Origin: Coriaria nepalensis
Lineage: Eukaryota > Streptophyta > Magnoliopsida > Cucurbitales > Coriariaceae
Reading direction: 5' to 3'
DNA length: 64,000 nucleotides
NCBI GenBank assembly: GCA_027186245.1
Contig: CP114498.1
Coordinates: 3,355,501 to 3,419,500 of the forward strand
Of this stretch, positions 44,690 through 58,080 are shown one piece after another. The position numbers and the translations under genes were made by a program. Within the stretch, counting starts at the first letter, position 1. The number at the start of each line of letters is the position of its first letter. Below the pieces are notes generated by a model. That model saw only the letters and a program-made list of their open reading frames with translations. It ran no database searches and was not told the origin of the DNA.

Positions 44690-46240
44690 ATCTGCACCAG
44701 CGGATGGATATGATGCATCCCCTATTTTCTTATGATCAAATTGACTTTACGTTACAGCTCACTGAATCTCACCTCTAGCCCACCAAATCTCTCCTCCATC
44801 TTCTAACCAATAGCCTCAGTCTTCTCTTCCATCCTTTACATCATATACCACATATCACAATTGACAATAGGTGTAGATGGAAATGCTCAATCAAGGGTTG
44901 GTGTCTCATCCTCTACCTCTAAAAAATCTTGTGCCTTCTCCATTTTTACATTCTCCTCTTCCTCCTCTACCTCTTCTACTTCCTCCTCCTTTTTCTCCTC
45001 ATCTTCCTCCTCCTCATTCTCCTCCTCCTCCACCACGATGTCCTTGTCACATTGAGCAATATGTACATAAGACTCATTAGAATAGTCTACATCCTCGGTG
45101 GCGGGATCAAGTAAAGTTGTCACATAATCAATGACATCATCTTCAACCTCGTCGTAGAATAGATCAATATTGGTCATATAAGGAGAACATTCTTCTCTCT
45201 TTGATGGGCGTAAGATTCCATGTAATCTAGCCTACATCATTATAAGAAATTTACTTAAGTTAGTTAATTAAATAATTATTTATTACAATAAAAACTAACC
45301 TCTCAGCTACTTAAAACTTTGATGATTTTCTTGAGCATTAGTTTACTAGAATGCATAGGCCAATTTAAAATTTGTGGCTTACGAGTTTTCTCTAAAAGCT
45401 CCCCAAAAGACTCTCCAACGCTTGAAATCGTTTCAAGCACCAATACCTACAATAATTTTAAAACTATCATTAAAAATTATTAAGTAATAAAAATTAACTA
45501 TAAATCAAAACTAAGATTAATTACCTAGAAGTCGAGCGGAAAACCGAGTAAGTCCTACTTAACATCCGTTTTTTCTCTAATTGCAGCTCTTATGGACTTC
45601 TTCACAAGGTCATCCCTCTTAATGCTTTGTATAGTTCTCTCATGAACTATTTTACCCCAAAAATAATTATTAAAGAACTCCATATCTGAGACTATATATA
45701 AATATTGACGTGTATTTTATGTGACTCCCTTAAACCTAAGAGAGCAAGCACCAAAAAGTAAAGAAGCCCTAACTTCACGTGTAAATCATCCATATTTATT
45801 GTTTCATCAGCATCTCGATCATATCGTTTCTTAGTTATAGTCTTTATATTTTCGAAAATCTCTATAATTTGACCGCATATAATATTATCGTTTCCTGTAA
45901 ACCAGTTATTCAAGAATTTAGCATGTTTCCTGACTTTGACCGGTAAAGAGGTTGGTATTTTATAACATCTCAATTCGGTTATAAGAGTAAACTCTTTTAT
46001 TGAATAATGGAGAGGTTGACCATTTATAATAAACTATGACTCTTTTTTTTTTTATGGAGTCTAACAAACAATCAAAGAATTAACTATTTGGGTAGAAATA
46101 TAAGTCTCTCATCAACTTTTAAGAAATATCTGAAGCATGATCTCTTAAATATTTCTAACTCTCTATAGTTAAACTTTTTCTTAATCATACCAAAAAATCG
46201 TGCAATTCTGATTGAACAGTAATAGACGATGAAAAATGAT
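44690..46240 (-). pseudogene. Decayed transposon-associated gene with DUF1985 domain
   Basis: On the minus strand, segments separated by splice-like borders follow one another. The first, about 46235-45520, has a DUF1985-like run (IKEFTLITELRCYKI, MDDLHVKLGLLYFLV and, after a frame change, MEFFNNYFWGKI and VHERTIQSIKRDDLVKKS). The second, 45446 to about 45310, reads LETISSVGESFGELLEKTRK. The third, 45231 to about 44890, reads ARLHGILRPSKREECSPYM, then DLFYDEVEDDVIDYVTTLL, then a Glu-rich stretch and a final coiled coil. DUF1985 proteins in plants are mostly tied to transposons carrying Ulp1-like protease genes. Stops, for example in the second segment, and a frameshift show it is dead. I see no transposase or Ulp1 catalytic core here. 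Confidence 0.65.
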
Positions 46241-49200
46241 CCTTCGATTTAAGCACGCGAGAAACTCTAATTGATAGCTCACCTTAAAAATATTAAATAA
46301 ATAAATAATTCAATTTATTTATACATTCGCAATAGAATTTCACAAAAATCAAAACTTCACATATCAAGTCTGAGATGTCGGTCTGAGACTCAAACCGATA
46401 TCTCACATATGCAGACTCATACACCAACAAATCCACGCCCATAATAATAACAAGCTCAAACTTAAATTTAAACTCCAAATCATATAACAATTTCTTCAAA
46501 TTCAAAACATACAGTTTGATTTTCATATAGAATAAAGTTGATGAGTAAGTAAGAAGAGAATTAGAGCATGAGAGAAGAGGAGAGTTGAGAAAGAAGATTT
46601 CGGTTAGAGTGAAACAAAGAGAAGATGACATAAGAATAAGATGTCGATTCAAGAGTTTGAGGATTTGGGGTTTGAAGAGAATGGAAGAGAGAGATATCGG
46701 TAAGTTATCGTCTCAAGAAAATGATGCGAAAGTTAATAAGTAATTTCATATTTTTATTATTTTTATTTATTTCAAAAGGGTGAAAAGCAAAAAAAAAAAA
46801 AAGGAATGAAGGGTATATAGCAAAAAAAAAGTATTGAAAGAAGAGTAATTTTAAACTAATCTCAAGGAAACAATATCAATTCAAGATCACAAATATCATA
46901 TGTTATTTTTGGGATCCTTTTTACAGAAAATGATAATTTGTGCGAGGTTGGTAAAGGACACCATAGCACTTTGAATTTATATTTCAGTTAAATTACATTA
47001 CCGTTTGGTAAATTGTTTTGGAACGACTTAAAACATTGTAAGATATATCTTCACCATTTTAGTATTGTTTGTGAGTTTGAAGGAAAATAACTTTTCGACA
47101 TGATAAGCCTTTTTTTAGTTTGCATAATGTGAAGTGAAAACTTACAGTTGAGTAGAGGAACAATTTTGGTTTCTGGCAATATAGAAAGTTGGAGTTGAAA
47201 TGATCATTATTTTCCTTCTCTAAGTTTCTATTATAGGCTAATAAATCACATGTTGGTATAATATTTACTTAAGATTTTAAAGCCAAGTATGCCTAACACG
47301 TCACGATGCATGCGCTAGTTCCACTAGGTCACCCGCTTAGTATTTTTTTTTTGTAAATCCATGAAGATTTATCTTCACTTCTAAATAAAATATTATGTTG
47401 TTCTCTAAGTTGCTAGTATATGATTCATTTCATAGCCTTGGGCCTAATATCTTTTATTTATTTTAGTCAAATAAATTATAATAATCGTATATTATATGAT
47501 TAAGTCACACAAAATCCTATTTCAGCTAGCCTTGTATGACAATCTAAGCCGCACGACAAGACTCAGCATGGGGCACGGGTTCAAATTAGGTCGTGCTAGT
47601 GCCGTCCCAAATTGCCATATTAAGCACCAAGCACGATCAGATTGCCTGCAGTGCTTGGCCTCGTACTAGGACCCAGGTTCGGAACAAGGGCTGAACCTTT
47701 TTTTTTAATAATAAATTTCAAAAATTAAATTATAAATTGTGTTTTGTGTACATTTATATATTGTTATGACTTACATGTGTTAGATAATTTTATAGTTTGA
47801 CTATTTGGATAATACAGTAATTAATACTTTTCTTTGGCAAGAAAGTTACTTCATTTTTTAAAGAAGAAATTCATCCAACCTTCGGCATTGGCATCAGTAA
47901 AGAAACATCGCATAAATTTTATTAAAAAAATTTAAAAAATTAAGTGAGAGATAAAGTCACTGTAACAACTATAACCGACATCCTAACTAACTATTAACCT
48001 CTCCAGTTAACTAACAACTATTTAACCGAGAGCTATAGTTAATATTAACTAATAAACTTTTCCATAAAATTACCGATACATATCGTATCGGGTTTATTAG
48101 ATCCCTTAATTCTTTTGGGCAAGCCATTAAAGACTCGTATGAATAAATTAAAATATTCACAGGTTAGGAAAAATTGGGAGGTGAGAATTTTAAAATTCGG
48201 CGAGGGATGGAGAAAACTAAAGTTTTAAAATTCAAGATGGTGAAAAATATTTATAGATGAAAAAGGGGAGGCTAAATGTGCTAGGCATACCTAGGGACGG
48301 GCTTGAGGGGTTGGGGTGGGCCATGCCTAGATCTAGCAGACCGATAGTCTAAATATTTATCATTCATTTTCATTATTTTTACTTTACTCCTTTATTAATT
48401 TATTATTATTTTTATAATCTAAAATATTTATAAAAAATAAAAAAGTTAGGGGGAAAATTAAAATGATCAAAACAATTTGGATTTTTTTTTATAGATATAA
48501 AAAATCAATCAAAATAATCATATTTTTTTATGAGATATCTAAATTAAATCGAGTATTTATAAAAAATTATATTAGATTAATTAAGTTATTCCTCATGAAG
48601 AATAAAAAATTACCTCCAATCTAATTCAAATTTTTTTTTTTTATGTTCAATAATATTTTTTTAAAGAATAAGATGAACCATAATGATCTGATTTGGTTTT
48701 TTATGAAAAAGAATAGAATCAATCTAATCGAGTTTCTTATGAATACTCGATTATGTTTAGATATATTACTAAGAAATCAAATCATGTTGATCGACTTTTC
48801 TCACCAAAAAAATTAATGTTTTTTCTCAAAAAATTGAACCGGGTCTCATATTTTCATAATATTTTCATTTTCTTAACTTTTGTATTATAAATAAAATAAT
48901 AAAATAATAAATTAATAAAAAAGAAAAAAAAATATTTTTTAATAATGTGACATATTATGCGGGGCAGCTTTGTTATATAGGCTGGACATGTGACTCCCTA
49001 AGGCTCCATAAATGTGTGAGCCTTAAATAATTGTTATATATATATTATGTTGAAAATTGTAAAATAAAAAAAAGTTAGTCTTTATATGTGGGAAATGTGA
49101 AAAATAATTGTAAAAAGATAAAATTAGTAGGAGATCATTTTTACATAATTTACTATATACATGTAATTATTACACCTCATTTTAGAAGGGTCTTAAATTT

Positions 49201-49822
49201 TAATTTGATCTAAGACTATATTATTAAGAGCTGTCTTTGATGTTATATCAGCATATCAATTATTATTTGAAATTAAATCTATAGATTAAAAAGTCTTATT
49301 TAAATTATAAATAATTTTAAAAGTTATATAAAAATTATATATAGATAAATTTATAAAAATTGAATCTTACCAAAATTAAAAAATAAATTAACTCATTAAT
49401 TAAGTAATACTTGCATGCATATAGTTACTAGGATCTAGTTATATATCTTTCGCACTACCTTTGACAATGATTCTTACACGAATGAATTAGAGAGAAATAT
49501 TATGTTAAAGTATGCATCCCCTGCACGTAAATATTGCCCTTCTAAAGGGTTTGAAAGTGGAGGAACCGGTGGGTTCTTACCCGAACTAAAACAAATAGGT
49601 GATGTAACCCCCTAATCCACCAGACCGTCCAAAACATTAAGAATATTATTATTATTAATTTTTTTTTTATTTTCTTTTTTTTGTAATGGAGATTGGACGG
49701 AGTTAAAAGACTAAAAAGGGTTGTGTAACTTTTCCTGCACCCTTGTTTAATTTTTTTTTTTTTTTTTTCTTTCTAATTCAAAAAGGACTATTTTGGTCCA
49801 AATTCCTAGCACACCGTTTTCC

Positions 49823-49862
<40 letters not shown>

Positions 49863-49984
49863 TATTTATTTTTGGCCTTTTCAAAATTTAATTCTTACAT
49901 GTGTGGAGGGCTAAATTTTGTATTATAATTCTAGTGGGCATAAAAAATCTACCTCCCCACAATACCCGAGGCTACAAGGTCAAC
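46241..49984. other. AT-rich intergenic DNA with possible hAT-like debris
   Basis: No supportable gene. A GC-richer patch at 47540-47690 (GGCACGGGTTC, CACCAAGCACGATCAG) and another at 48275-48350 look like subterminal parts of a degraded hAT element, without clear ends. The 46293-46652 minus-strand open frame has no recognised domain. Poly-T and (TA)n tracts occur at 49749-49769 and 49829-49855. Confidence 0.4.
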
Positions 49985-49992
49985 TATAAATA
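49985..49992 (+). promoter_or_regulatory. TATA box of the FAF-family gene
   Basis: TATAAATA lies 179 bases upstream of the ATG at 50171. It is followed by a CT-rich leader with a T-run at 50117-50135. Confidence 0.6.
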
Positions 49993-50170
49993 TGTATTGC
50001 ACCCACTTCTTACAAGTTCACTCATTGCTTCCTCACTACTCTCTCTCCTCTCTGCCTTCTACCAAAACCCATCTCTTTCATCCAATTTCACATATTTTCC
50101 CTGTTTATTGCGTTCTTTTTTTTTTTTTTTTTTTTAATCCTTCACATATCTTTTCTTGTGGATTACAAAA

Positions 50171-51106
50171 ATGCCCTCAAGTATTTGTCAAGGGTTACAA
50201 TCATGTCTCGAGCCAAGGCGCGTTGAACCACTTGTTTTGAGGCTCAAATTGGCTCCACCCAAATCAAAATTACCTTGTAATTATCCCTCTAACTACCACT
50301 CCATAAACCCTCATAGCGAAGAAAATAACACCGCCACTACCGTTATTGCTGCCGCAGCAACCACCAAGACAATCAACGGCGGAAATAATGAAACGGGTGG
50401 TTGGAGTCTCCTCGAAAAAACTCTCTCTAATGACAATAATAACAAAACTGACAACAAAGTCTATGTTCATCCTCTTGTCAGGCACTCTTCTTCAAAGCTA
50501 AGCGAAAAGAGCCTGGAAATGTGTACTGAAAGTTTAGGAAGCGAGACCGGTAGTGATGTCAGCAAAAATAGCGATGTCGACTTATCACTTTCTTCATTCG
50601 AGACAACTAGCAGTTCTTCTTGTAAGAAAAAGAGCTCGAAATTGAATGGAATTTGGGCATCAAAGAAAGCGAAACGGAGTGTTACTTTTCCACCTCCTTT
50701 GACATCTATAAGTAGTTCTAATGGATTCAAAGTCAAGCCTCATAGAGAAGGTGGTCGGCTTGTTCTAAAAGCCGTGGCAGAAACAGCCGCCTCTTTGGGT
50801 GACTATTTTCATGCCGAACGTGGTGATGGGCGGCTTCGGCTTAGCTTGCTAAAAGGGTGCTACCAGAATCAAGTGGTTGATGATGAAGAGGAAGTTGGTG
50901 ATGTAGAAAGTGGATTTGATGAAGTTTATGATGACAATGATGATGATGAAGAGAGTGGTGGAGATGGGGTAGGAATTGAGAATAATGAGAATGTTGGGGG
51001 TGAAATTGGAATGGAGAAGTTCTCAAGGCCAATTAGTAGGTGCAAAGAAAGTAAGAGTGGGAGCAAAGGGTTAGTAAATTGGGAGCCATTTTGGGTTGCT
51101 ACTTGA
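50171..51106 (+). CDS. FAF: FANTASTIC FOUR (FAF) family protein
   Basis: A single exon encodes 311 residues. The FAF domain lies at about 171-227: VTFPPPLTSISSSNGF, then KPHREGGRLVLKAVA and FHAERGDGRLRLSLL. Upstream are the family's N-terminal helix (ICQGLQSCLEPRR), a low-complexity Asn/Thr/Ala stretch (50-95) and a Ser-rich region. Downstream is a long acidic run (about 236-268), then a short conserved C-terminus (NWEPFWVAT). In Arabidopsis, FAF proteins act in the shoot meristem and limit its size through the WUSCHEL-CLAVATA loop. They have no known enzymatic activity. The ATG at 50171 is the first in frame; an upstream TTG at 50156 is not credible. Which FAF paralogue this is cannot be told here, but FAF1 is syntenic with DGP3 and the coiled-coil gene in Arabidopsis. 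The gene stands alone in repeat-rich DNA. Confidence 0.93.
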   Translation: MPSSICQGLQSCLEPRRVEPLVLRLKLAPPKSKLPCNYPSNYHSINPHSEENNTATTVIAAAATTKTINGGNNETGGWSLLEKTLSNDNNNKTDNKVYVHPLVRHSSSKLSEKSLEMCTESLGSETGSDVSKNSDVDLSLSSFETTSSSSCKKKSSKLNGIWASKKAKRSVTFPPPLTSISSSNGFKVKPHREGGRLVLKAVAETAASLGDYFHAERGDGRLRLSLLKGCYQNQVVDDEEEVGDVESGFDEVYDDNDDDEESGGDGVGIENNENVGGEIGMEKFSRPISRCKESKSGSKGLVNWEPFWVAT

Positions 51107-52640
51107 AATTCATTGAAGCTTTCTAATTTCTTTCATTCACTCACAAATACCTACTGACGACAAGTCTATATATATATATATATAATCTACCTCCTTTTTC
51201 TATCCTTTCCTTTTTTATTGGCAGTGTGGTTGATTTATGATTTCATAATGTATAGTAATGGCGGTTATTTTCGTTACTTGACTCCATCTACCACCTCTCT
51301 CTCTCTCCACCTTCCATGTAATGTTTCTATTCATAATGCCATTATAAATTTATGGCAATCTTGATAATTTGTGAGACTCGATCTCTTGAAATATTTCCAA
51401 AAAATAAAAGCAACATGAATTAGTCATAAATCTCAAACTAATTGTATTTTTTACATCGTAATTAATAAAATTTTCGAGTTTGTTTCTAATAATTAACTGA
51501 ATTTAAGTAGAACTCAAATCACATCAAACACCATAACAGTCTAATAACTTCTCAACGGGGGACAATTGCAAGTTCAAACTATATATAATAATTATTTATC
51601 GGATTGAAAAATGTGATTAGTCACGTATCATATGCATGATTGGGGACATGGAATGTCTATTTGTGAGTATTCAACATGCATGTTCTATTTTTATACTAAT
51701 TAGAGAGAATCGTCAAAGTTGTTATATATATATTGTTACCATTAATATAGGCCAAACAAAAGAGAGCAACATGGAATGATATCATTTACTTCCGTGAGTA
51801 ATCTATGATCGTCCATGTGCTTGTTTTTTTTTCCTTTTATTTTCTCTTCTTTTTCGAGTGTCCAACCCATATGGATTTGTAAGTTTATTAATTATATCTC
51901 AATATAAATGACTCTTAAGAAAAATTTAAATAAAACAATACTAAAACTAAAAATTAAGAAAATGATAAAAGAAAATTATTTAAAGAAGATTCTTAAAATT
52001 ATTTACGTTAATGGAGCACTAGATATTTGACCTCACCATAATAATTCAACTTTATGCCGATAGTTAACTTAGTTAAAAAAACATAATCCCAATTCTAAGG
52101 TTCGTTCTGTCGAATTTATGATGATTCGTTCGGTCGCAGTGTCACCAAGTATTCATATTTATAACTTAACTATGGTATGTAATCTAAGCTATAAGTATAA
52201 TAAATCCATTAAACTTAAAAGAACAAAAAGAACCAAAAGTTATCTTAGCATGGTATGTGTATTAATAAACATCTCATTAATTAATCAGAGCTATATTAAG
52301 ATCAGACATGATATGTACTATAATATTATCTCATAAAATCAATATAATTATATCAAAGTTTGAGATTTAATTTAAACACAATGAATGAAATTCGAACATG
52401 AATTGATAGTAAGAAAATTATTAATTAAGACATAAAGTTTTCATGTTAGTCTATATCAAATACCTAGCAATAGATTTTGCTACTCATAGACCTCTCAATA
52501 GCAACAATTCTAATTATAAAATTTATGGGATTCATAATTGAGAAAAAATACAAATAAAAAACTCAAATTGAATTTCTTTTATTTCATCTCATCTTTTCCT
52601 CTTTGCTACCTGTGCCGCTCATTGTTGTCTTCCCGCTATT
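51107..52640. other. FAF 3' flank and AT-rich intergenic DNA
   Basis: The FAF 3' untranslated region probably extends over the first 200-300 bases. A (TA)n tract lies at 51167-51184. No other gene is seen. Confidence 0.45.
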
Positions 52641-52649
52641 CTCTACATC

Positions 52650-54808
52650 CCCCAATTAGCTGTGAAAGAGGCGGTTTGACTCAAGAAGTTCTATATTAAT
52701 ATGGAAGTTATTCTAGATGTGGATAAGCCATTAATCTTTTACTATGACAATAGTGGAGCATTGGCTAATTCAAAGGAAATGATGAGTCATAAGAGGGGCA
52801 AGCACATAAAGATGAAATATAATCTCATCAAAGAGATAGTGCACCGAGGTGATGTGACAGTTATGAAGATAGCGACAGAACAGAACCTTGCAGATCTGTT
52901 TACCAAGACACTTCCAACGAAATCTTTTTAGGATCATGTACGCAATTTAGGGATGAGGGAGATGCCTCACTTGCTTTAAGGTCAAGTGGGAGTTTGTTGG
53001 GCATGGTGCCCTGAAAGCATATGATGAGTATTGTTTTATAAAATTAATAAAAGTGACATTTTTCTATATAATTATTTTGAATGTATTATTATTGAATAAT
53101 ATAAATATCAGAAAATTATAAATTCATTTATATGACTATAATTTTGTATTGGTACGAGAGGATTAAGATTATAGATAATGAATTAAATTGTCTGCAATAT
53201 ATTAAAATAATAAATCTTTAATTAATGATTGCTAGTACGGTCTCCTACCATTATGAATGCAAGAGATCTAGATCCGGATCACTGATGTAGATACACATCT
53301 TAATGATAGTGCTTTATATAATTGGATTATATAGGACATGACCAGATATAAATTAATTCTTTATTAAAATACAGTTTGCCATAAAGAATTTTATTCATAT
53401 CAATAGATAACTATATGCAGATCAATCTGAATCTTGAGTAGTCATGAACTCATGTTTATGTCAACTGTATCTTTTGATTCACTTGTCACTGTTTGTTTGT
53501 AAAAAAGACTAAAGACATTTATTTTAGAGATTCATTAAGATAAGTAGCTGGGAACGTGAAAGATTGTATATTGGTTCTCTTAAAGGTTAATTCTAGAACT
53601 GAATGGTTTTGAGCTCAAATTTATAATTAAGTTATAAATTGACCGTTTATTAGTGAATTAATAGTACTTAAAGATAAAAAGATAATTATATGGGTAAAAT
53701 AATAATTTTGATCAACTTTAATTACAAATCAATTTTTGGAGGATTAAATTGCATGTAATAATATCAAGAGACTACTAGAGATTGCTCAGTTATATATTCT
53801 ATAATTGCAAGAGTGCAATCTTATATTTTTAGTGAAATAATATTGTAATTAATAAATTAGATTTATTAGATTAAGAAATTTAATTAATAATCTAATTTAT
53901 TAGAGTTTGGAATTATAAGTTCATGATCCCCAAGTCGCCTCTATAAAATACTGTATAGGGTTAAGAATGACAAAGGTTGAAAAATGAATTATTTGTAAAA
54001 AAAATAGTTTTCTGAGGCAAATTTATAATTATGAGATAAATAATGTTAATTAATTAATTAATTAAAAATGTATTTTAAATTATGAATTTCGAAACTCATT
54101 TATTAAATAATAATATATTTGATTTTGAATTAAATATATTATTTATAATATTAAATTGATATGATATATTAATTTAATATTAAGATTAGGTAAGTCAAAT
54201 TTAAATTGGTTTGAGAAACTAATTTAAAATTCAAATAAGATATGATTTGATTTAAAATAGATGATATTCTAATTTAAATAAGATTTGAAAATGTTTAACT
54301 AAATTAAATATATCATTAAAGATATGATATGATTTAAAATATATAAGATTATATTTTAAATTAGATTTTAAAAGAATTGACCATATCAAAGATATCATCT
54401 AATGATTATCTTATCATTTAATATTATGATTGAATTATCAATTCAATTAATTTAAAAAGTTTAAATTAAAAATAATATTAAATAGAAAACCTAATAGAAT
54501 TCTATAAATACATCATATTCTAATTATTTCAAGAGAGCTTTTTAAAGAGGTTTTTTCACAATAGAAAGAAAAAGAAATCCTAGTCATTTCTATGTGCCTA
54601 CACAAGTACTAGTGTATTAAGGATCGATCTGAAATAATATGGTATGAGTCTCGTCGAATAATTCGCGTAGAGTAAGGTATGATCTCTTCGTATAGCTATA
54701 CGATTAATTTATATATATCTAAATGATCGCTAAAAGTTTTTTAAAAACTTTTGTTATATACTAAGTCTAATAATTGTTTCCACTGCGAAATTTTAAACTC
54801 ATTTTTCA
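52650..54808 (+). mobile_element. 3' end of a copia retrotransposon with complete 1.8-kb LTR
   Basis: The frame at 52701-52931 is the C-terminal RNase H region of copia polymerase (DVDKPLIFYYDNSGALANSK, HKRGKHIKMKYNLIKEIV, EQNLADLFTKTLPTKSF). The polypurine tract CAAGTGGGAGT precedes an LTR that starts TGTTGGGCATGGTGCCC at 52995 and plausibly ends ..TTTTTCA at 54808. The LTR interior is very AT-rich. The 5' part of the element is missing, so the insertion is truncated or its upstream half has been deleted. Confidence 0.8.
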
Positions 54809-56345
54809 AAATAAAATGCATCAAGTGTAGTGTGAATAACCATGCTCAGAATATCTTAACTTAAAAGTTACTACCTCAATGTCATAGATAGGATTCGCCT
54901 TAACTCTAAACCTCACCAGATTTTACTCTTATTTTTCTCATAAAACTTAAGTTTCGACTCTCATCAAGCATATGCGAATATGATTTTTGAATAGGAAGCA
55001 AAATATATTGTATACGAATTTTTAAGAAAATAACGGAATATCTCAATATAGATCTCATGAAAAGAATTTAAGTATGAAGAACGTAGAAAAAACACATTAT
55101 TTACCTTCAATTCCAAGATGAGCTTTCCAAAAGATCTATTAGGTCGTTATTGGGTTGTAATGTAAGGCTTAGGTAAAGAGTTATAAAAAAACTGATAGGA
55201 TTTATCAAGAACTTTGAAATCATATCAGAATAATTATTCAGAATTTGGCAATGACACAGCTTATCCATAACTACTAATCTTGGCCGTCCAAACTTCTTGA
55301 ATTTGTACTTCATCTTTTAGCATCACTTAAATGTTTTTTTTTCTTGTATACCACTTTTGAATTATCGAGCTCGACCTCTTTTACTTTTGTACATAATTAC
55401 TTTAGCATGATCCCAAAGTTATAGGGTATGATTTGAATAAGGTTAATTGGATAAGGTATAATATGGTTAATGAAATTAAAGGCTATAGTGTTTAGCTTCA
55501 AAAGGGGATTATATTGCACACACATAGTTGGGAAAAGATAAAGACTTTTCGAAAGTTAAAACATACATAGCCTAACATCATCTCTAGAGGTTCATCCAAC
55601 ATAGAAGTAAAAGCAAATAATATGGTACATGCAATAGAAATTAGTTCAATAGTACTCATTGCAAAACCTAATGAGATCATTCTATAAATGAAGAAAAAGA
55701 AAATAGAAGTCAAATGAAATCTCTTTCAAAGAAAAGCTTTGAGCTCAAATAGCTCACAAGATAGTCTTCACTATTCTTTCATGGTCATTCGGGTATAGTA
55801 TCTTGTACACCAAAACACTGAGAGTATGACAGTGTGAGTACAATATTTATGATACATAACTTTCATAACGAAATTTGAGTAATGAACAGATGGTTATAAC
55901 ATAGTATATAAGTCTTTATTAGGAAACAAAAGCGACACTCTAAGCTAAGAAAATGAGCATAACATAACAAATACAATTCCACACCCCCAAAACTAAATCA
56001 CAAATTCTCCTCAATGGAAGAGAAAAAAAATGAAACGTAGCAAAGTTTAAAGAGTGAAGAAACTACAATGAATTAAAGTACTAGAATGTGGATGCTAGGA
56101 AGTAGGCGCATTGAGCTGCTGCTAGGACAAGTCGTCTTTTCAACTATTGGTACTACAATTATAATGGCATGTAAAAATTTTCTCCCTTTTCTTTTTTAGG
56201 GAAATTTCAAAATAAAAAAGGAAATTAAAATTAGCATGTTAAATAATCCAAAGAAAAATTTAAAAGGGAAATGAAAGAAATGAAAAGAGAAAGCATAGGT
56301 TACCTCCCAAGAGCGTTTGATTTAATGTCTTCTACCAAACGAAAT
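54809..56345. other. Intergenic, probably 3' non-coding part of the gypsy element
   Basis: No gene is supportable. Minus-strand open frames at 55107-55313 and 55498-55713 have no family match. This tract lies just downstream of the minus-strand gypsy polymerase end and may contain its 3' region or LTR, but I found no clear LTR limits. Confidence 0.35.
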
Positions 56346-56349
56346 GCAG

Positions 56350-58080
56350 TGGCTATGCAGCAATATCGATGAAATCCACATCCTCCCCCTTTTCAGCCTC
56401 CAAATATTGCTTCAGGCGGTGCCCATTGACTTTGAATGTCGTTCCATCATTCAAATTCTGAATTTCAATCGTACCATATGGGAACACTTACACAACTTCG
56501 TATGTACCAAGCCATCTTGATCTTAACTTTCCTAGAAAGAGACGTGAGCGGGAGTTGTAAAGTAAGACTTTCATACCTGGTTGAAAGTCCTTTCTTTGAA
56601 TCACTTTGTCATGATAAAGCTTGGTCCTCTCCTTATATATTTTAGCATTCTCATAGGCTTCATTCTGGAATTCATCCAACTGATTAAGTTGCAATTTTCT
56701 GATTTGACCGGCTTTGCTCGTATCAAAATTTAGCTGCTTAATAGCCCAATACGATCGATGTTCCAACTAAACTGGTAAATGACATGCTTTTCCAAACACA
56801 AGCTGATATGGACTCATACCAATTGGAGTTTTGAAAGCTGTTCGATAAGCCCACAGAACATCATTTAATTTTAATGCCCAATCTTCTCTTGCCTTTATTT
56901 GTCGACTACTAACTTCCACTTGGCCTGAAGTTTGAGGATGGTAGGGAGTCACTATTTTGTGGGTGATGTTATACTTTTTTAATAAGGTCTCAAATGCTTC
57001 ATTGCAAAAGTGCCTTCCCCATCACTAATAATCACCCTCGGTGTGCCAAATGGTATAAAAATTAGATCTTTCAAGAAATTTACCACAATCTTACTGTCAT
57101 TAGTTTTTGTAGCAATCGCCTCAATCCACTTAAACACATAATCCACCGCAAGAAGTATGTTGGTATAGCCATATGAAGATGGAAAATGACCCATGAAGTC
57201 AATACTCCAGACATTAAATAGTTCTACAACCAAAATATTATTAACCAGCATTTGATTCCATTGGCCGATGTTACCTGTTCTCTAACACCTGTCACACTTA
57301 GAAAAAAAAATTAAAAGCATCTTTGAATAAACTTGGCCAATAGAAACCTAATTGTAACACCTTTAAGGTTATCTTCTTAGCACCAAAATGTCTTCCACAA
57401 TTCAATTCATGGCTAAATTTCATATATCATATTGCTCAATTTCAGGAATACAACGCCTTATGATTTGGTCAGGATCATGTTTAGACAGATATGGGTCATC
57501 CCTAAAATAATACTTAGCCTGAGATAAGAACCTTTTGTTATCCTGTGAAGTTAAATATGAGCGAATAATATTACTTGCTAAGTAATTAACTATATCTGCA
57601 TACCAGGGTTATTTTCCATGTGTATCAAAGAGTTGTTCATCAGGAAACATCTCAAGGCTGGGTAGCATGTCCCACCATGTGTCACTACCTCCTTAGAAAT
57701 ATCATTTTCGGTAGGGTTGACCACATTCTCCAAACGTGACAAATGATTTGCTACAACATTTTCTCCTTCTTATCCTTGATTTCAAGGTCAAACTCCTTAG
57801 ATCCAATTAAGTAAGAGAGGAATTTTTCTAATGCAAAAACCACAGCAAGCAAATTTTTTTTTCAGAAGTAGAATAATTAATATTTACACTATTTAAAGTA
57901 TGACTTGCATGATAAATAGCATGAGATTTCTTACCAACTCGTTGCCCTAAAATAGTACCTATAGCAAAATCATAGGCATCACACATAAATTCAAATGGTA
58001 AAGACTAGTCATGTGTCATAATAACATGTGTAGTCATTAACTTTTCCTTCAAAAAGTATTGAAGGAGGCAAGGCATTTTT
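56350..58080 (-). mobile_element. Ty3/gypsy (Athila/Tat-like) polymerase remnant
   Basis: Minus-strand order: RNase H (PFEFMCDAYDFAIGTILG, KKSHAIYHASHTLN near 57990-57880); the integrase-leading block (DDPYLSKHDPDQIIRRCIPE, about 57500); and the zinc-finger end (CDRC..RTGNIGQWN, 57290). The integrase core follows ([42 protein letters not shown]). The C-terminal block is AIKQLNFD, then [20 protein letters not shown], ending in [13 protein letters not shown] stop interrupts the frame between HLPV and LEHRS near 56767, and several shifts lie in the RNase H part. The reverse-transcriptase core and both LTRs are not seen. Confidence 0.8.

Noticed and set aside
44861..45114. Ser-, Pro- and Leu-rich plus-strand frames
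   Set aside because: They are antisense shadows of the Glu-rich repeat in the minus-strand DUF1985 gene.
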